The notes below the pieces were generated by a model. The model had not been told where the DNA came from. It ran no database searches and saw only the letters and a program-made list of their open reading frames with translations. From Desmodus rotundus (taxonomy: Eukaryota > Chordata > Mammalia > Chiroptera > Phyllostomidae): a stretch of 64,000 nt of DNA. The position numbers and the translations under genes are program-made. The DNA is taken from the NCBI RefSeq assembly GCF_022682495.2, contig NC_071391.1, forward strand, positions 114,311,195-114,375,194. The letters run 5' to 3'. This document shows, piece after piece, positions 35,430 through 45,739 of the stretch. How positions within the stretch are numbered: position 1 is the stretch's first letter; every line of letters starts with the position of its first letter.

Positions 35430-36477
35430 ATGGAGATAGCCAACCTATCATATGCAGAGCTCAAAACACTGGTGATCAGGATGCTCAAAGAACTCACTGA
35501 GTATGGCAACAACATAAAGGAAGAAATGAAGGTTACAGTAAGTGAAATAAAGACAAATCTACAGGGAACCAACAGTGAAGGGAAGGAAGCCAGGACTCAA
35601 ATCAATGATTTGGAACATAAGGAAGAAATAAACATTCAACCAGAACAGAAAGAAGAAATAAGAATTCAAAAAAGCAAGGATAATATAAGAAGACTCTGGG
35701 ACACCTCTAAATGTGCCAGCATCCAAATCATAGGGATGCCAGAAAGAGAAGAGGAACAGTGAGAAATTAAAAACTTATTTGAAATGATAATGAAAGAAAA
35801 CTTCCCTAATTTGGCACAGGAAATAGACATACAAGTCCAGGAAGCACAGAGAGTCACACACAAGTTGGATCCAAAGAGGAACACACCAAGACATGTCATA
35901 ATTAAAATGACAAAGGTTAAAAATAAACAGAGACTCTTAAAAGCAGCAAGAGAAAAAGCAGAGAGTTATCTATAAAGGAGTTCCCATAAGACTATTAGCT
36001 GATTTCTCAAAAGAAACTTTTCAGGCAAGAAGGTACTGGCAAGAATTATTCAAAGTGATGAAAAGCATGGACCTACAACCTAGATTACTCTATCCAGCAA
36101 AGCTATCTTACAACCAGAGACATGGAAATAAAGAACAAACTGACAGTAACCAGAGGGGAGGGGGTAGAGGGATAACAGGAAAAGAAAGGGAAGGGTCTTC
36201 AAGGAACATGTATAAAGGACCCATGAACAAAGACAACAAGGTGAGAGAGGATTGAATGTGGGATGTGGGACATGGGGGATGGGTAGGGCAAGGGAGAGTA
36301 ATGGGGAGAAAATGGGGACAACTGTAATTGAACAACAATAAAAAAAGAAAAAAATGTAACTATTTAATATGAAAAGAAATGGAAGGACAGATGAAGTGCT
36401 TCCCCGACAAGCTAAAGCTAAAGAAGTTCATCATCACAAAGCCATTATTACATGAAATGTTAAAAGCACTTATTTAA
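35430..36477 (+). pseudogene. HAL1/L1 ORF1 protein remnant
   Basis: The ORF1p of this element would bind RNA as a coiled-coil trimer. Here it is dead: one internal TGA (35760-35762), a one-base frameshift at about 35970 in the segment that normally reads ESYLYKG, and an L1 3'-tail insertion between LLYPAKLSY and the KCFPDK segment. Both the part before the insert (36055-36112) and the part after it use the same frame register. The order of the C-terminal motifs (YPAKL, then FPDKLKL, then FIITKP) is that of mammalian ORF1 proteins. Confidence 0.7.
36113..36357 (+). mobile_element. L1 3' tail inserted in HAL1
   Basis: From 'cagagacatgg' (36114) to 'gaacaacaataaaa' (36344) the sequence is collinear with the 3' UTR of the antisense bat L1 at 20705-20930: both have 'acagtaaccag', a 'gataa' and G-rich run, 'tataaaggaccc/tatg-acaaa', and 'caactgta-ttgaacaacaataa'. 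It ends in an A-rich tail. Flanks gctatcttacaa (36101-36112) and actatttaatat (36359-36370) share 7 of 12 positions, compatible with a decayed target-site duplication. Confidence 0.6.
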
Positions 36478-36889
36478 GAAAAAGATCAAAACTGTGAACA
36501 TTAAAAAGGCAACAAATTACAACTATCAACAATTGAATCTGCAAGATAAACAACCAGAGGCAAACAACCAGAAGAAGGAAAGACTCATAGGTATGGAGAT
36601 CATTTGGAGGGTTGTCAGCTGGGAGGGGGGGAAGGCAGAGAATGGGGAAAAAGATGCGAGGATTAAGAAGCATAATTAGTAGATACTAAATACATGGGGA
36701 TGTTAAAAATAGTATAGGAAATGGAGAAGCCAAAGAACTTATATGCATGACCCATGGACATGAACTAAGTAAGGCGGGGGGGCGGCGGGGATTGCTGCAG
36801 GGAAGGCAGGTACTAGGTGGAGGGATCAAAGGGGAAAAATTGGGACAATTGTAATAGCATAATCAATAAAATATACTTAAAAAGCTTCT

Positions 36890-38205
36890 ACAGGATGGAA
36901 GAATAATCTAGTAACTAATGCAGGAAAAGGACTGCTTATCTAGCTGATTTGTAAAAATCTAATAAATTTTCTTCTACTTCATGAGATTGTAGAAGACATT
37001 TCTCCACAGATTAATCAAAGGTAGCTTTTACAAATATCTTGGAGACTTCTGGAAAAATTTAATTCTATTAATTCTCACATTAACCATTAAAATAGATACA
37101 TAGATAAAACCCTGCTTTATCTATGTATCTACCTATTAGTTCTATCTACATGCCAAACACTAGAAATTTTTGCCAACGTGGTATGGATGGGATAGGACAG
37201 AAGGAGAGCGCAGAGTGAACATGAAACGCACCATTCCAAAATGCACCATGATGTAGCAGGATTCAATAGAGAATAGTATACAGGGATTGATTTATCCCCA
37301 ACTCCCTAGTTTAGAGAATCAAAGACTGGCGGCAACCATGGTGACTCCTGGTAAGGAAGACCTATGGTCAACATTTCCTTTGGAGGGCCTTTGTCCTCGT
37401 GGCGGTGTGAGGAAGTTGAGGCAGCTGGAGCCTCACAAACCTTAGGCCTACAGCTAAAATATGTGTGGGAGGGGGAAAGCCCAGGGGCACTTGGTGAGCA
37501 TGCAGGTCTATTGCAGCACCAGAAAAGAGAGCAGTCACAAGTGTTGTAAACACATAAACTGAATTTCCCAGCTCCGAGGCTGTTCTGCTGAGATGCCCTT
37601 CTGCCCTCCACACACTCCCGGGGGCCTGACAGACCTGGCAAGCAGACAGCAGTCCGATCTTCACTTCCCTTCCTCTCAGTGAAGTGCTGAAGAGACAGTC
37701 TAAAGGCCAAGCTTTTATTTCACTTGGTAACAAAAATCCGGAAGTATGCACACCGTCAGGATGTTTTCCACCATGCAACCTCTGACTATGATTTGAAGAA
37801 GCATAATAGCTCTAAACCCAACACCACTATAAAAGAAGACCTGAGATCCCAAGGACAGAGAACTGGTATTCTAACTAGAATTAAGGTAAGATATAGATCT
37901 CTTTACACTAGCATAAATATTATATATATATATATTAAATATGTGTATATATATACCATATAAGTAATTGAGTTTTTAATTTATAATTTGAGTCACAGTA
38001 TATCACACAAATAAGAAGAAATGTATTTTCTATTTTATTTTATCACAGGATTTTAAAAAAGTAATTAGGTTCCTTAATTTAATAATTCAACTCAAATAAA
38101 TTTTAGTTATACATCCACAACATAAAATGAAGTACCACTCTCATAGGCTTATTTACTCTATTTCAATACAATTCCCTTATTTTATTTCAAAATATATCGT
38201 ATTTT
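36890..38205. other. mostly unique DNA
   Basis: A (TA)n run lies at 37919-37960. Positions 37360-37780 are GC-richer with overlapping open frames on both strands (up to 136 codons, minus) but no domain, so no gene is called. Confidence 0.45.
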
Positions 38206-38206
38206 C

Positions 38207-38605
38207 TTTTTTATTAAATGTATTGGGGTGACATTGGTTAATAAGATTGTGCAGATTTCATGGGTACATTTCTATCATACATCATCTGTACATTGCACTG
38301 TGTGCCCACCACCCAAAGTCAAGTCAACTCTGCACCTTGTGTTTGGCCCTTCACCCTTTACTACTCCCCACCTGCCTTTCCTCTGGTAACAACCATACTG
38401 TTGTAAGTTTGTGTTTTTGTTGTTGCTTTTATTGTTTTTTAATTTGTTGCTTTCAGTTTTATATCACACATATAAGTAAAAATCATATGGTTCTTAAATT
38501 TTTCTGTCTGACTTATTTTGCTTAGCATGATATTTTCAACATCTGGCATGTTGTCATATGTGGCAGTATTTCTTATGGTCGAGAAGTATTCCATTATAAA
38601 AAATG
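38207..38605 (-). mobile_element. L1 3' end, antisense
   Basis: 'gtattggggtgacattggtt', 'cattgcactgtgtgcccacc', 'cctctggtaacaaccatactg', 'gacttattttgcttagcatg' and 'gaagtattccatt' are the reverse of an older L1MA-type 3' UTR and ORF2 tail. It is 5'-truncated at about 38605. Confidence 0.72.
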
Positions 38606-38609
38606 TTTA

Positions 38610-39280
38610 AAAAGCAAATATTGAATGTCTTTACCATGGAAGAAATGTGTATGCATGGTGTAAAAAGAGACATAATTGAAGAAGTTGTGAAGCACAAAAT
38701 TTTGTGCCCTCTCTCCCAATGCCCTTGCTCAGAGGCAAACGCTGTTAACAATTTGTGCCTCCAAGTCTCCATCATGATCTTAAATGAAGTGATGATTTTA
38801 TTACATGTATTAATATTTTAACCAATTTACTTTTGTTTTACACGCATTTTTATCAAAGTAATTCATTTACATACTTTAAGTTCAATTATAATGAAAAGCA
38901 TCAGTATGTGGTCCTTGTTGTCTCCAGAGGAACTCACTTTCAAAACTCTAAACTATTTTATCTGCTTTAACTGTTAATTATGAATAAAAACTCTATTAGG
39001 CAATGTCATTCTGTGCTGTTAGACCTTAATGTCCTGACCTTATTTACAGCCCATCTATGGACTTCCTGCAGCACAAATAAGGACTTGGTTTCCTCTTAGC
39101 TGCAAGCCAGTACTTCCTCATTCCTCCCTCCTTTTTCATTTGTTCTTGTTAAGTGACTGGGCCAGCGTTTTTCTACACACCTGAGATCATGTTAAAAAAC
39201 ACACCCACACAATGTATGCTGTCATTTTAAATGTAACTGAGTAAGGTTGAATATCAAACAGTGAAAAACTGTGCCAAATA
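38610..39280. other. no recognisable content
   Basis: Unique AT-rich DNA; nothing to annotate. Confidence 0.5.
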
Positions 39281-39284
39281 CAAA

Positions 39285-39437
39285 ACTTTGGAGATGATGG
39301 ATGTGTTTGGGGTATAGATTATAGTAGTAATGGTTTTGTGGATGTATACTTATCTGCAAACTCATCAAGTTGTATACTTTGAGTATATACAGATTTTTGT
39401 TAGTCAATCATACCTCAATAGCATGATTAAAAAAAAT
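39285..39437 (+). mobile_element. L1 3' terminal fragment
   Basis: 'ggttttgtggatgtatacttatc', 'caaactcatcaagttgtatac', 'gttagtcaatcatacctcaat' and an A-rich end reproduce the last 130 bp of an old L1 3' UTR. Confidence 0.6.
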
Positions 39438-39487
39438 AAAAGTTAGGAAATATGAAAGGCATGAGTATAATATTAAAATACAATTGA

Positions 39488-39719
39488 GCCCTGCCTGGTG
39501 TGGCTCAGTGGATTGAGCACCGGCCTGCGAACTAAAGGGTTGCTGGTTCAGTTCCCAGTCAGAGCACATGCCTGGATTGCAGGCCAGCTCCCAAGTCAGG
39601 GCACATGCCTGGGGTGTGCAAGAGGCAACCAGACACTGATGTTTATCTCCCTCTCTTTCTCCCTCCTTTCCTCTCTCTCTAAAAATAAATAAATAAAATC
39701 TTTAAAAAATAAAATAAAG
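39488..39719 (+). mobile_element. VES SINE with target-site duplication
   Basis: 'gccctgcctggtgtggctcag', 'ggttcagttcc' (B box, CpG lost), a partial tandem duplication of the 'cagggcacatgcctgg' segment in the middle, CT-rich run, and an 'aaataaataaataaaatc' tail. Flanks TACAATTGA (39479-39487) and TAGAATTGA (39720-39728) differ by one base. Confidence 0.93.
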
Positions 39720-39729
39720 TAGAATTGAA

Positions 39730-41505
39730 ATTTAAAATCAATATTTGGAACAAACCCCCCCACAAAAACTCTTATGAGATTGGCAACATGCATGTGACAG
39801 AAGTCATTCAGTTTAATTAAGGAAAAAAACCCTAAAACATAAAAGCAAAATATTCAAGAACCATGTAAAAAAAAAAACCCAGAAAGTAGAAGACCTAAGA
39901 ATAGATCTCTAGATCCTTGACAGAACATAAAAAATAATAAAGACATGGATATGTAAAAATTGAAAACTTTTTCCTATTCGTAGAATGACTATTTACTAAA
40001 ATAAATGGGTAAATAAATATTCTATCCTAAATATAACAAAAAAGTGATTTATTCTGTTAAAACTAACAAAAACAAAGGCTTTTTACCTATGTGAAGAAAA
40101 ATACAAAAATTAACTGCTAAATTACAAAAGAAAACAAAATTAAAAAAGAACTGAATAGATAACCACTCATTTTAAATAATAAGATCCAATATCATCTGTG
40201 TTAGTTCTTCTACTTAATTTATAAATGTTATGCAATTGCACTTAAAATGCTCAGATAATTTGTTCCAGGACTGGACAAGGTGGCTGTTGAATTCATCCTT
40301 AGCAATACTGTAGTAAACTTTGAAAAAGAGTGACTGAAATTGTTTTATATTACCTACCAGCTATTCTGATGTAATCTACAGCAACAGCAATTTAAACCCA
40401 CCAGCACTAGTACCAGACAGATGGGCAAGCAATGAAGCTGACAGCAAATCTTAAAATATCAAAAGGGGTTACATTCAAGTTAGGCTTAAAAGAATTAATT
40501 ATTCAATAACCTGTGCTCATCTATTTATCTTCATATATTGGAAAAAGATTAAATCAAATCTTCACATCATTGCATATGACAATCAAATCTTAAAGCATAG
40601 TCAAATGTACATAATAAAACTCTGAAAAGACTAAAATAGAATATAGAAAATAATTTTGTTACTACTTTTTCTAAGGAAAGCTGTTCTAAGTGTAGTATCA
40701 GAGAGAAACTATAAGAAGTCAGATTTTTAAAAATGCACACTGAATGTAAAAACTCACCATATGCAGTATTAACAAGAAAATGGCAAGCTCAGAATTATGG
40801 GGAGGAGTTCGGGGGGGTGGAATTCATTGTAGAAAATGAGCAAAGGTCCTGTGATGGATGTAGCACACTGGCCACTCAAATCTTCCAAAGCCTTGCAGTT
40901 AGCCCCGGAGGTTGATAAGGGCTGGAAAGTCAGGGACCACCTTCATCAGACTCTCTTAGTGCTTGGGGTCCAAGCTTCCATGAAGAAGATAGAATAGTAC
41001 AAAAAGTAAACTATAATATTGAGGTAGAGAACATGTTTTTGCCGTTCTTCCTGCTTCTGCAGAAAAGTTCAGCGATGGAGGTGACTGGTTTTGTGGCTGC
41101 AGTGGTGGTGATGGACCCCGTGGGCACTCCATAGCTTTATAAACATTAACAAGCAGTGCACAGGGTAGCAGTCATATGTATATGTATTGAAATTTGAGCA
41201 ACACTGGGAAGCAGCCTCCCCGACTCCCAAGCTTGCAGATTGATCCACCAGCCTCCAAGGAGGGCTAGTGCTGCTGCAGTATTGTCCTCACGGTCATTGT
41301 GTTCAGTTAGGGTACCTAGGAGCAGAGCTGAGATGGAAATTTTTGTGTGAGTGATTTATTGATGGAATGCTCTTGGGAAAAAGGGACTTAAGGAAGCAGG
41401 ATAAGGTGGAGAGAGACTAAGCAAGGTAGTAGCCTGTGCCCGAGGGTGGTTTTAGCTCTGGAGGAAACTCTGGGGCATCAAATGCGCTACCTTGAGGCAA
41501 AGAAT
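39730..41505. other. mostly unique AT-rich DNA
   Basis: No gene. The part 41290-41500 has the feel of an old LTR (AG-rich, 'gtgatttattgatggaatgc') but I cannot assign it. Confidence 0.4.
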
Positions 41506-41507
41506 CT

Positions 41508-41673
41508 GGGTTTTTGTACCTCATGGCAGTTTGTTATTGGCTACTAGCGGGTTTTTTGTACCTCATGGCAGTTTGTTATTGGCTACTAGCGGGTTTTTGT
41601 ACCTCATGGCAGTTTGTTATTGGCTACTAGCGGGTTTTTTGTACCTCATGGCAGTTTGTTATTGGCTACCAGC
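41508..41673. repeat. 41/42-bp minisatellite, four units
   Basis: Four head-to-tail units: 41508-41548 (41 bp), 41549-41590 (42), 41591-41631 (41), 41632-41673 (42). Each begins GGG plus 5 or 6 T, then 'gtacctcatggcagtttg' and 'ttattggctactagc'. Units 1 and 3 have five T, units 2 and 4 have six, so the array is a duplicated 83-bp dimer. Only the last unit shows a base change (ctacc for ctact). Confidence 0.97.
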
Positions 41674-41674
41674 C

Positions 41675-42170
41675 TCCTCTGGAGACGGGGGCGGACTAAT
41701 TTCCAGGATGAGCTGGCATTAGCAGTGCTTATGTCAAAACATTAAAAATAACTCAAGTGAAATACCTGATACTCTCTGAAATGCAGTAAAAATGTGCTGT
41801 ATGTATGTAATGTAGGAACTGTCTATACCTATACCTGTCTATATAATATGTATGTATATAACTAATAAACAGACATTGAAACTAGGAATCTAGTAACACT
41901 GCAGGTTGTCAACAAATGGAAAATAGCATACAAAAATAAGTTAAAAATGGTATTTCTGCAAATATTTATGTATGCCTAAAAAATCCCAGGTAGAAGTAAC
42001 ATCAAATACTTATAGTACTGAGCTCTAGGTAGTGGAATTATGGATAATTTCAAATTTTATTTTGCTTACCTTTGTTTTTTTATTTGGTCTACAATAAGCA
42101 CATATTATTTTTATAATTTAAAAATGCATTATATTTAAAAATCAAGGACCATTTGCTTATTAAACCAGTC
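41675..42170. other. no recognisable content
   Basis: AT-rich unique DNA. Confidence 0.5.
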
Positions 42171-43270
42171 CTGTTGTAACAGAGAGGTCTGGCCAGATTG
42201 CTGGGCAGAGGGGAGGGATGCTTGATAGGGGTAGGAAAGTGCCCAAGGCAGCAGATTGGCGCCTGCCTCCATATCCCCTGGGAGGGTAAACAACTAACAT
42301 CACCATGACACAGTTTGCACAAAGAAGGTGCGAGCTGAAAAGGTCACAACACATGTGTCCTGTGAAGGTGAACATGGTGACACCCCACCCCACACAGGGA
42401 CACTATGCTCTGCCTGCAGCTAGAAAGCCTCCTACTTGCTTCCAGATCATGGTTTCAGGAGGAGGGACAGAGATGTGGGGCAGCCTGATGCACATGGTGG
42501 ACATTAGCCTGAGTTGGTTGGGAATTTGTGCACATCCCACAGTGTGTAAGATTTAGGGGAAAGATTTAAACAACAAAGAATCTTGCCTCCTTTGTGTTCC
42601 TCTCCTCCGAGCTGGTCAAGGGACTGGAGCATTTGCAGGACCCAGTGGATGCTGGGCCCAGCTCCTGGCTCTTGCTTTGCCCTTGGTAGCACAGTCAGGA
42701 GTAGCCTTGTGTGGGATGCACATCTTGCCAGCAGTGGGCTCACAGGATGCTGTGGCTCCATGCCTCACGACACTGGTCCCAGACTGTTCCCATTTTCTTG
42801 CTCTGAGATTAGTGCACAGATGCATGGGCCAGCCTCAGGGGCATAAGCACCCTTGGGGGCTGAGGCCCTGTGGACAGAACTTGCACAATCTCTTACAGTC
42901 ATCTGGCAGTGTCTCCTGCCCCAGGAGAGGGAGGTAGCTGCAGTGGACCGATGGAGAGGCTCGCCTCACAAGTGAGCACTGCAGAGAGAGAGAGCCTGGA
43001 CTTGAAGACAGAGAGACCCCTTCACATAATAGACTTGGACTCCAAAAGGACAGATAATGGAGAGGGGTCTCTGGACATGGATTTGGACTTCAGTCTTTTT
43101 GAGAACAAGGGGATTGCTGTGTTTTGCAAAAGAAAATGGCTTGGAGTATGGGGATTCCAGCTCTCCCAAATTGATCAACCTTTTAATAAAACCTTTCTCC
43201 TCTCCCACCAATCATTGCGTATGCTTGTGTGTGGTGGCAGGCAGCTGAATCCCACTTTATTCAGTAACAT
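42171..43270 (+). mobile_element. LTR-like block of 1.1 kb
   Basis: It begins TGTTGTAACAGAGAGG (42171) and ends TTCAGTAACA (43270), TG...CA ends sharing a TAACA motif. The 3' part has AATAAAACCTTTCTCC at 43186, a polyadenylation signal plus pyrimidine run typical of class I LTRs, followed by an 80-bp U5-like end. GC is well above the surroundings. A 227-codon open frame crosses its end but includes low-complexity T-rich DNA and is not a gene. No duplication at the ends was found. Confidence 0.45.
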
Positions 43271-43271
43271 T

Positions 43272-45530
43272 GGTAGCTTCAGGACCCTTGTGCCTGTATT
43301 GCTAAATCAAATAAAAAATGATGTGAGCTTCGAAATTTTTTTGGCTTTTGTTTTTTGGGTTTTTTGTTTGTTTTGTTTTATTTATTTATTTATTTATTTA
43401 TTTGATTGTTCTTATTTTCTCTTCCTTGGTTTTCTGAATCTGACACAAAAGAGAGAAGGAACAAATGACTTGTCAATATTCTTTTTCATGCTTCTCCAGA
43501 TAACCTGTTCACACCTAAACCCACTGTGTTTACCTACCCAGCGGACCAAATGAAACACTGTCAGGAAGGCACAGATTCAGAAAGGATGCGATGATTCAGG
43601 GAATGGAAATCTTTACTATTTATCAACAGCCCAGCAGTTCAGACAGCCAGGTCGCCTTCAGGTTATGATAGGAATTTGAGCTGTGGGTCTCCTTCCTGTG
43701 CAATGTTTTACTTGCTTTCTTTGAATGGATGGAACAAAAGCTGGGACTTAACCACCCCTCCCTTAAACCCTGCTTTATATTGTAATTTTAACCTTGTTCA
43801 CTGTGTCTGTTATTTCCTGTGGTTGATTTAAAGCAGAAACAAACTGTGGATTCATACTACATAAATTCATAGGCTGCAAACTTATGTAGCCATTCTGGAA
43901 CATTCCACAGGGTTGTCTTTTGTTATGACCTGCTGTAAAACCTGATGGTGTGTATACTGTAAACATAGAAAGGTCTAGCTAACAAATGGGTCTCTAGTCA
44001 TTTTAAAAAAGCCCATTACTACTTTAAGATATTTTACTTGTGTTTTGGAGCATGCGCTTTATTTAGAAGTCTCTTTATTATTATTTTTAGGGTTTTAAAA
44101 TTATTTTCTTCTCAAATGTCACAGAATGTCTTACCACCCATCTGCTCCAAAGGCATAATTTTGAATCTGACAGTCTTTTTTGACACCTCCCTGAAGTGGG
44201 AGGAATGAACACATTTTCATTCAGTTTGGGAACTTAAATTTTGGCTTTCTTTTTTACCCTGTAGAAGGAGCCTTTTGAATAGGGTTGACATTACGTAAGT
44301 GTTTGCACGATGTGTAAGACACCAAGGACTTTTTTAAAAGAAGATAACCCTCTGGACATGCTCATCTACTCGGGCCACTATGTGGACTGGTTTGTTGTCA
44401 TTTCAGCCAACAGCTGGCTAATTCAAACCAAACATTTACACAACTTTTACACATCAGAGTTGCCTGCCTGTGTTGCGCCTCTTCAAAGCAATGCAGAAAA
44501 CATGGCACTGTAATATTTCATTAAGTTATAACAGTAAATAATAACATTTATGAACAACTAAACATACTAAACATAATGAGAAATGATATTTGCTTTAAAA
44601 TGTTGAAACATCAGTGATTTTAGTTTATTTTTAAAGAACAATACAAAATTTTCTCCATTGCAAACATTGTGCTTCTAAGGATCTTCATCTCATTTACTTT
44701 TTAAATGATTTTTATTATGACACTAGAGATGTTAGCCACTTAAAAGATCACTTTGGGATAGTCTGACATATAGCGTGACGAGCTGATTCCATTCAGTATG
44801 GCTTTTGGTCACTTCTGACAAGGTGATAAGTTTGGGTGGTGCTTTAGTACCAGTAAATCAAAATATTTGAGACTGAATGCAATTTTAAAACAGCTATTTT
44901 TTAAAGACTGAACAAATTTAAACTCTGGTAGCAAAGGGTCAGAGTAACAAGTTATCTATTTGTTAAAAAAAAAGGCCTATTTTAAGTGTACCAAAAATAA
45001 AATAAATAAGACAGAGAGACAAATATATGGATATCAAGATTACTTCAGAACTTAAAAATATTACAGTGATTCAAGAATGTAGTTTATCCTAAAACTCTAG
45101 ACATTAGGTTAGACCAATTTGAACTTTTTAAGGTACCTGTGTGTGATAAGCAGCAAGGAATGCAGAATAAGCCCTGGGGCCCTGGCACAAAACCATAGGC
45201 CAAGATTATCATATAATTAGAAGAACATAAAAATGTGAAAACTTAGGAACTGCATACAGTTAAAGAGTATCGACATTTGGTGGAGAAAGAGTTGCCAATG
45301 GTTTTCTTATCAGTAAAGCTTTAAAGCTGCTTTGATGCGTCATTGGAGAAGTTTATGCAGAAAACTCATGATTACATGCACTTCTATAAGACACCTTGGT
45401 GTTCCCACCTAATGGCCTCTCATATGGTAGTCTCTCAATCTACGTATTCTCTTACCCGGCCAGAAACATGTCATTTTAATACAAAGGTTTGAAATGACAA
45501 TTGCTGGGCTGAGGATGATGACATCAGGCA
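43272..45530. other. unique DNA with a poly-T/(TTTA)n tract
   Basis: A T/G-rich run and (TTTA)n lie at 43338-43405. The rest is complex unique DNA with no recognised repeat. Several stretches (43600-43960, 44240-44520) have no repeat features and balanced composition. Confidence 0.45.
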
Positions 45531-45531
45531 G

Positions 45532-45735
45532 TAAGCAACACTTATTGAACACCTACTACTCCAGTCACCCCTAATGAATAAATGTTCTTATTTAAGTGTC
45601 TTCCAGCATTACAGAGTAGACACTGCTGTGCACATTTTTAGATGAAGAAACTGAAGTCAGAGAGAGAATGTCACTCACAGAGATCGAGAATGGGCAGAGT
45701 AGGCCCTGTTTGGTCTCACTGTATCATGATCCCTT
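45532..45735 (+). mobile_element. MIR SINE
   Basis: 'aacacttattgaacacctac', 'gatgaagaaactgaagtcag', 'agagagaatgtcactcac' and 'gtttggtctcactg' give the MIR order. Diverged, with small deletions. Confidence 0.65.
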
Positions 45736-45739
45736 TGAT

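Larger units (their letters stand above)
34560..36885 (+). mobile_element. half-L1 (HAL1) retrotransposon, interrupted
   Basis: A nearly full-length half-L1: an L1-type 5' region (34560-35425), ORF1 and a 3' UTR, with no ORF2. HAL1 elements encode the L1 ORF1 RNA-binding protein but no reverse transcriptase, and are thought to use that of L1. ORF1 runs from about 35430: an N-terminal coiled-coil (KTLVIRMLKELTEYGNN), then an RRM-like part ending RLWDTSKCASIQIIGMPE. A TGA stop follows at 35760, same-frame text to 35975 (NFPNLAQEIDIQVQEAQR), and a 1-base frameshift. The C-terminal domain continues at 36055 (MDLQPRLLYPAKLSY) and breaks off at about 36112. After an inserted L1 tail, ORF1 resumes (CFPDKLKLKKFIITKP, 36397 onwards) and ends at 36475. 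The purine-rich 3' UTR ends near 36885. Confidence 0.75.

Noticed and set aside
36770..36792. G-quadruplex candidate in the HAL1 3' UTR
   Set aside because: G runs are present, but purine-rich 3' UTRs are normal for L1-type elements, so it is not a separate feature.
37306..37778. Two overlapping minus-strand open frames of 134 and 136 codons
   Set aside because: Openness in two frames of one strand reflects GC-rich composition. There is no recognisable motif and no splice or promoter support.
41508..41673. CRISPR-like repeated units
   Set aside because: The units are directly tandem with no spacers, and the host is a mammal.
41492..41722. Repeat-protein-like open frame over the minisatellite
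   Set aside because: The peptide repeats simply follow the 41/42-bp DNA units and change frame between them, which argues against selection on a protein.
42870..43553. Longest open reading frame in the window (227 codons, plus strand)
   Set aside because: It spans the end of an LTR-like block, an AATAAA signal and a T-rich (TTTA)n tract, giving a low-complexity Phe/Leu/Tyr stretch. It shows no domain, and an overlapping open frame exists on the other strand.
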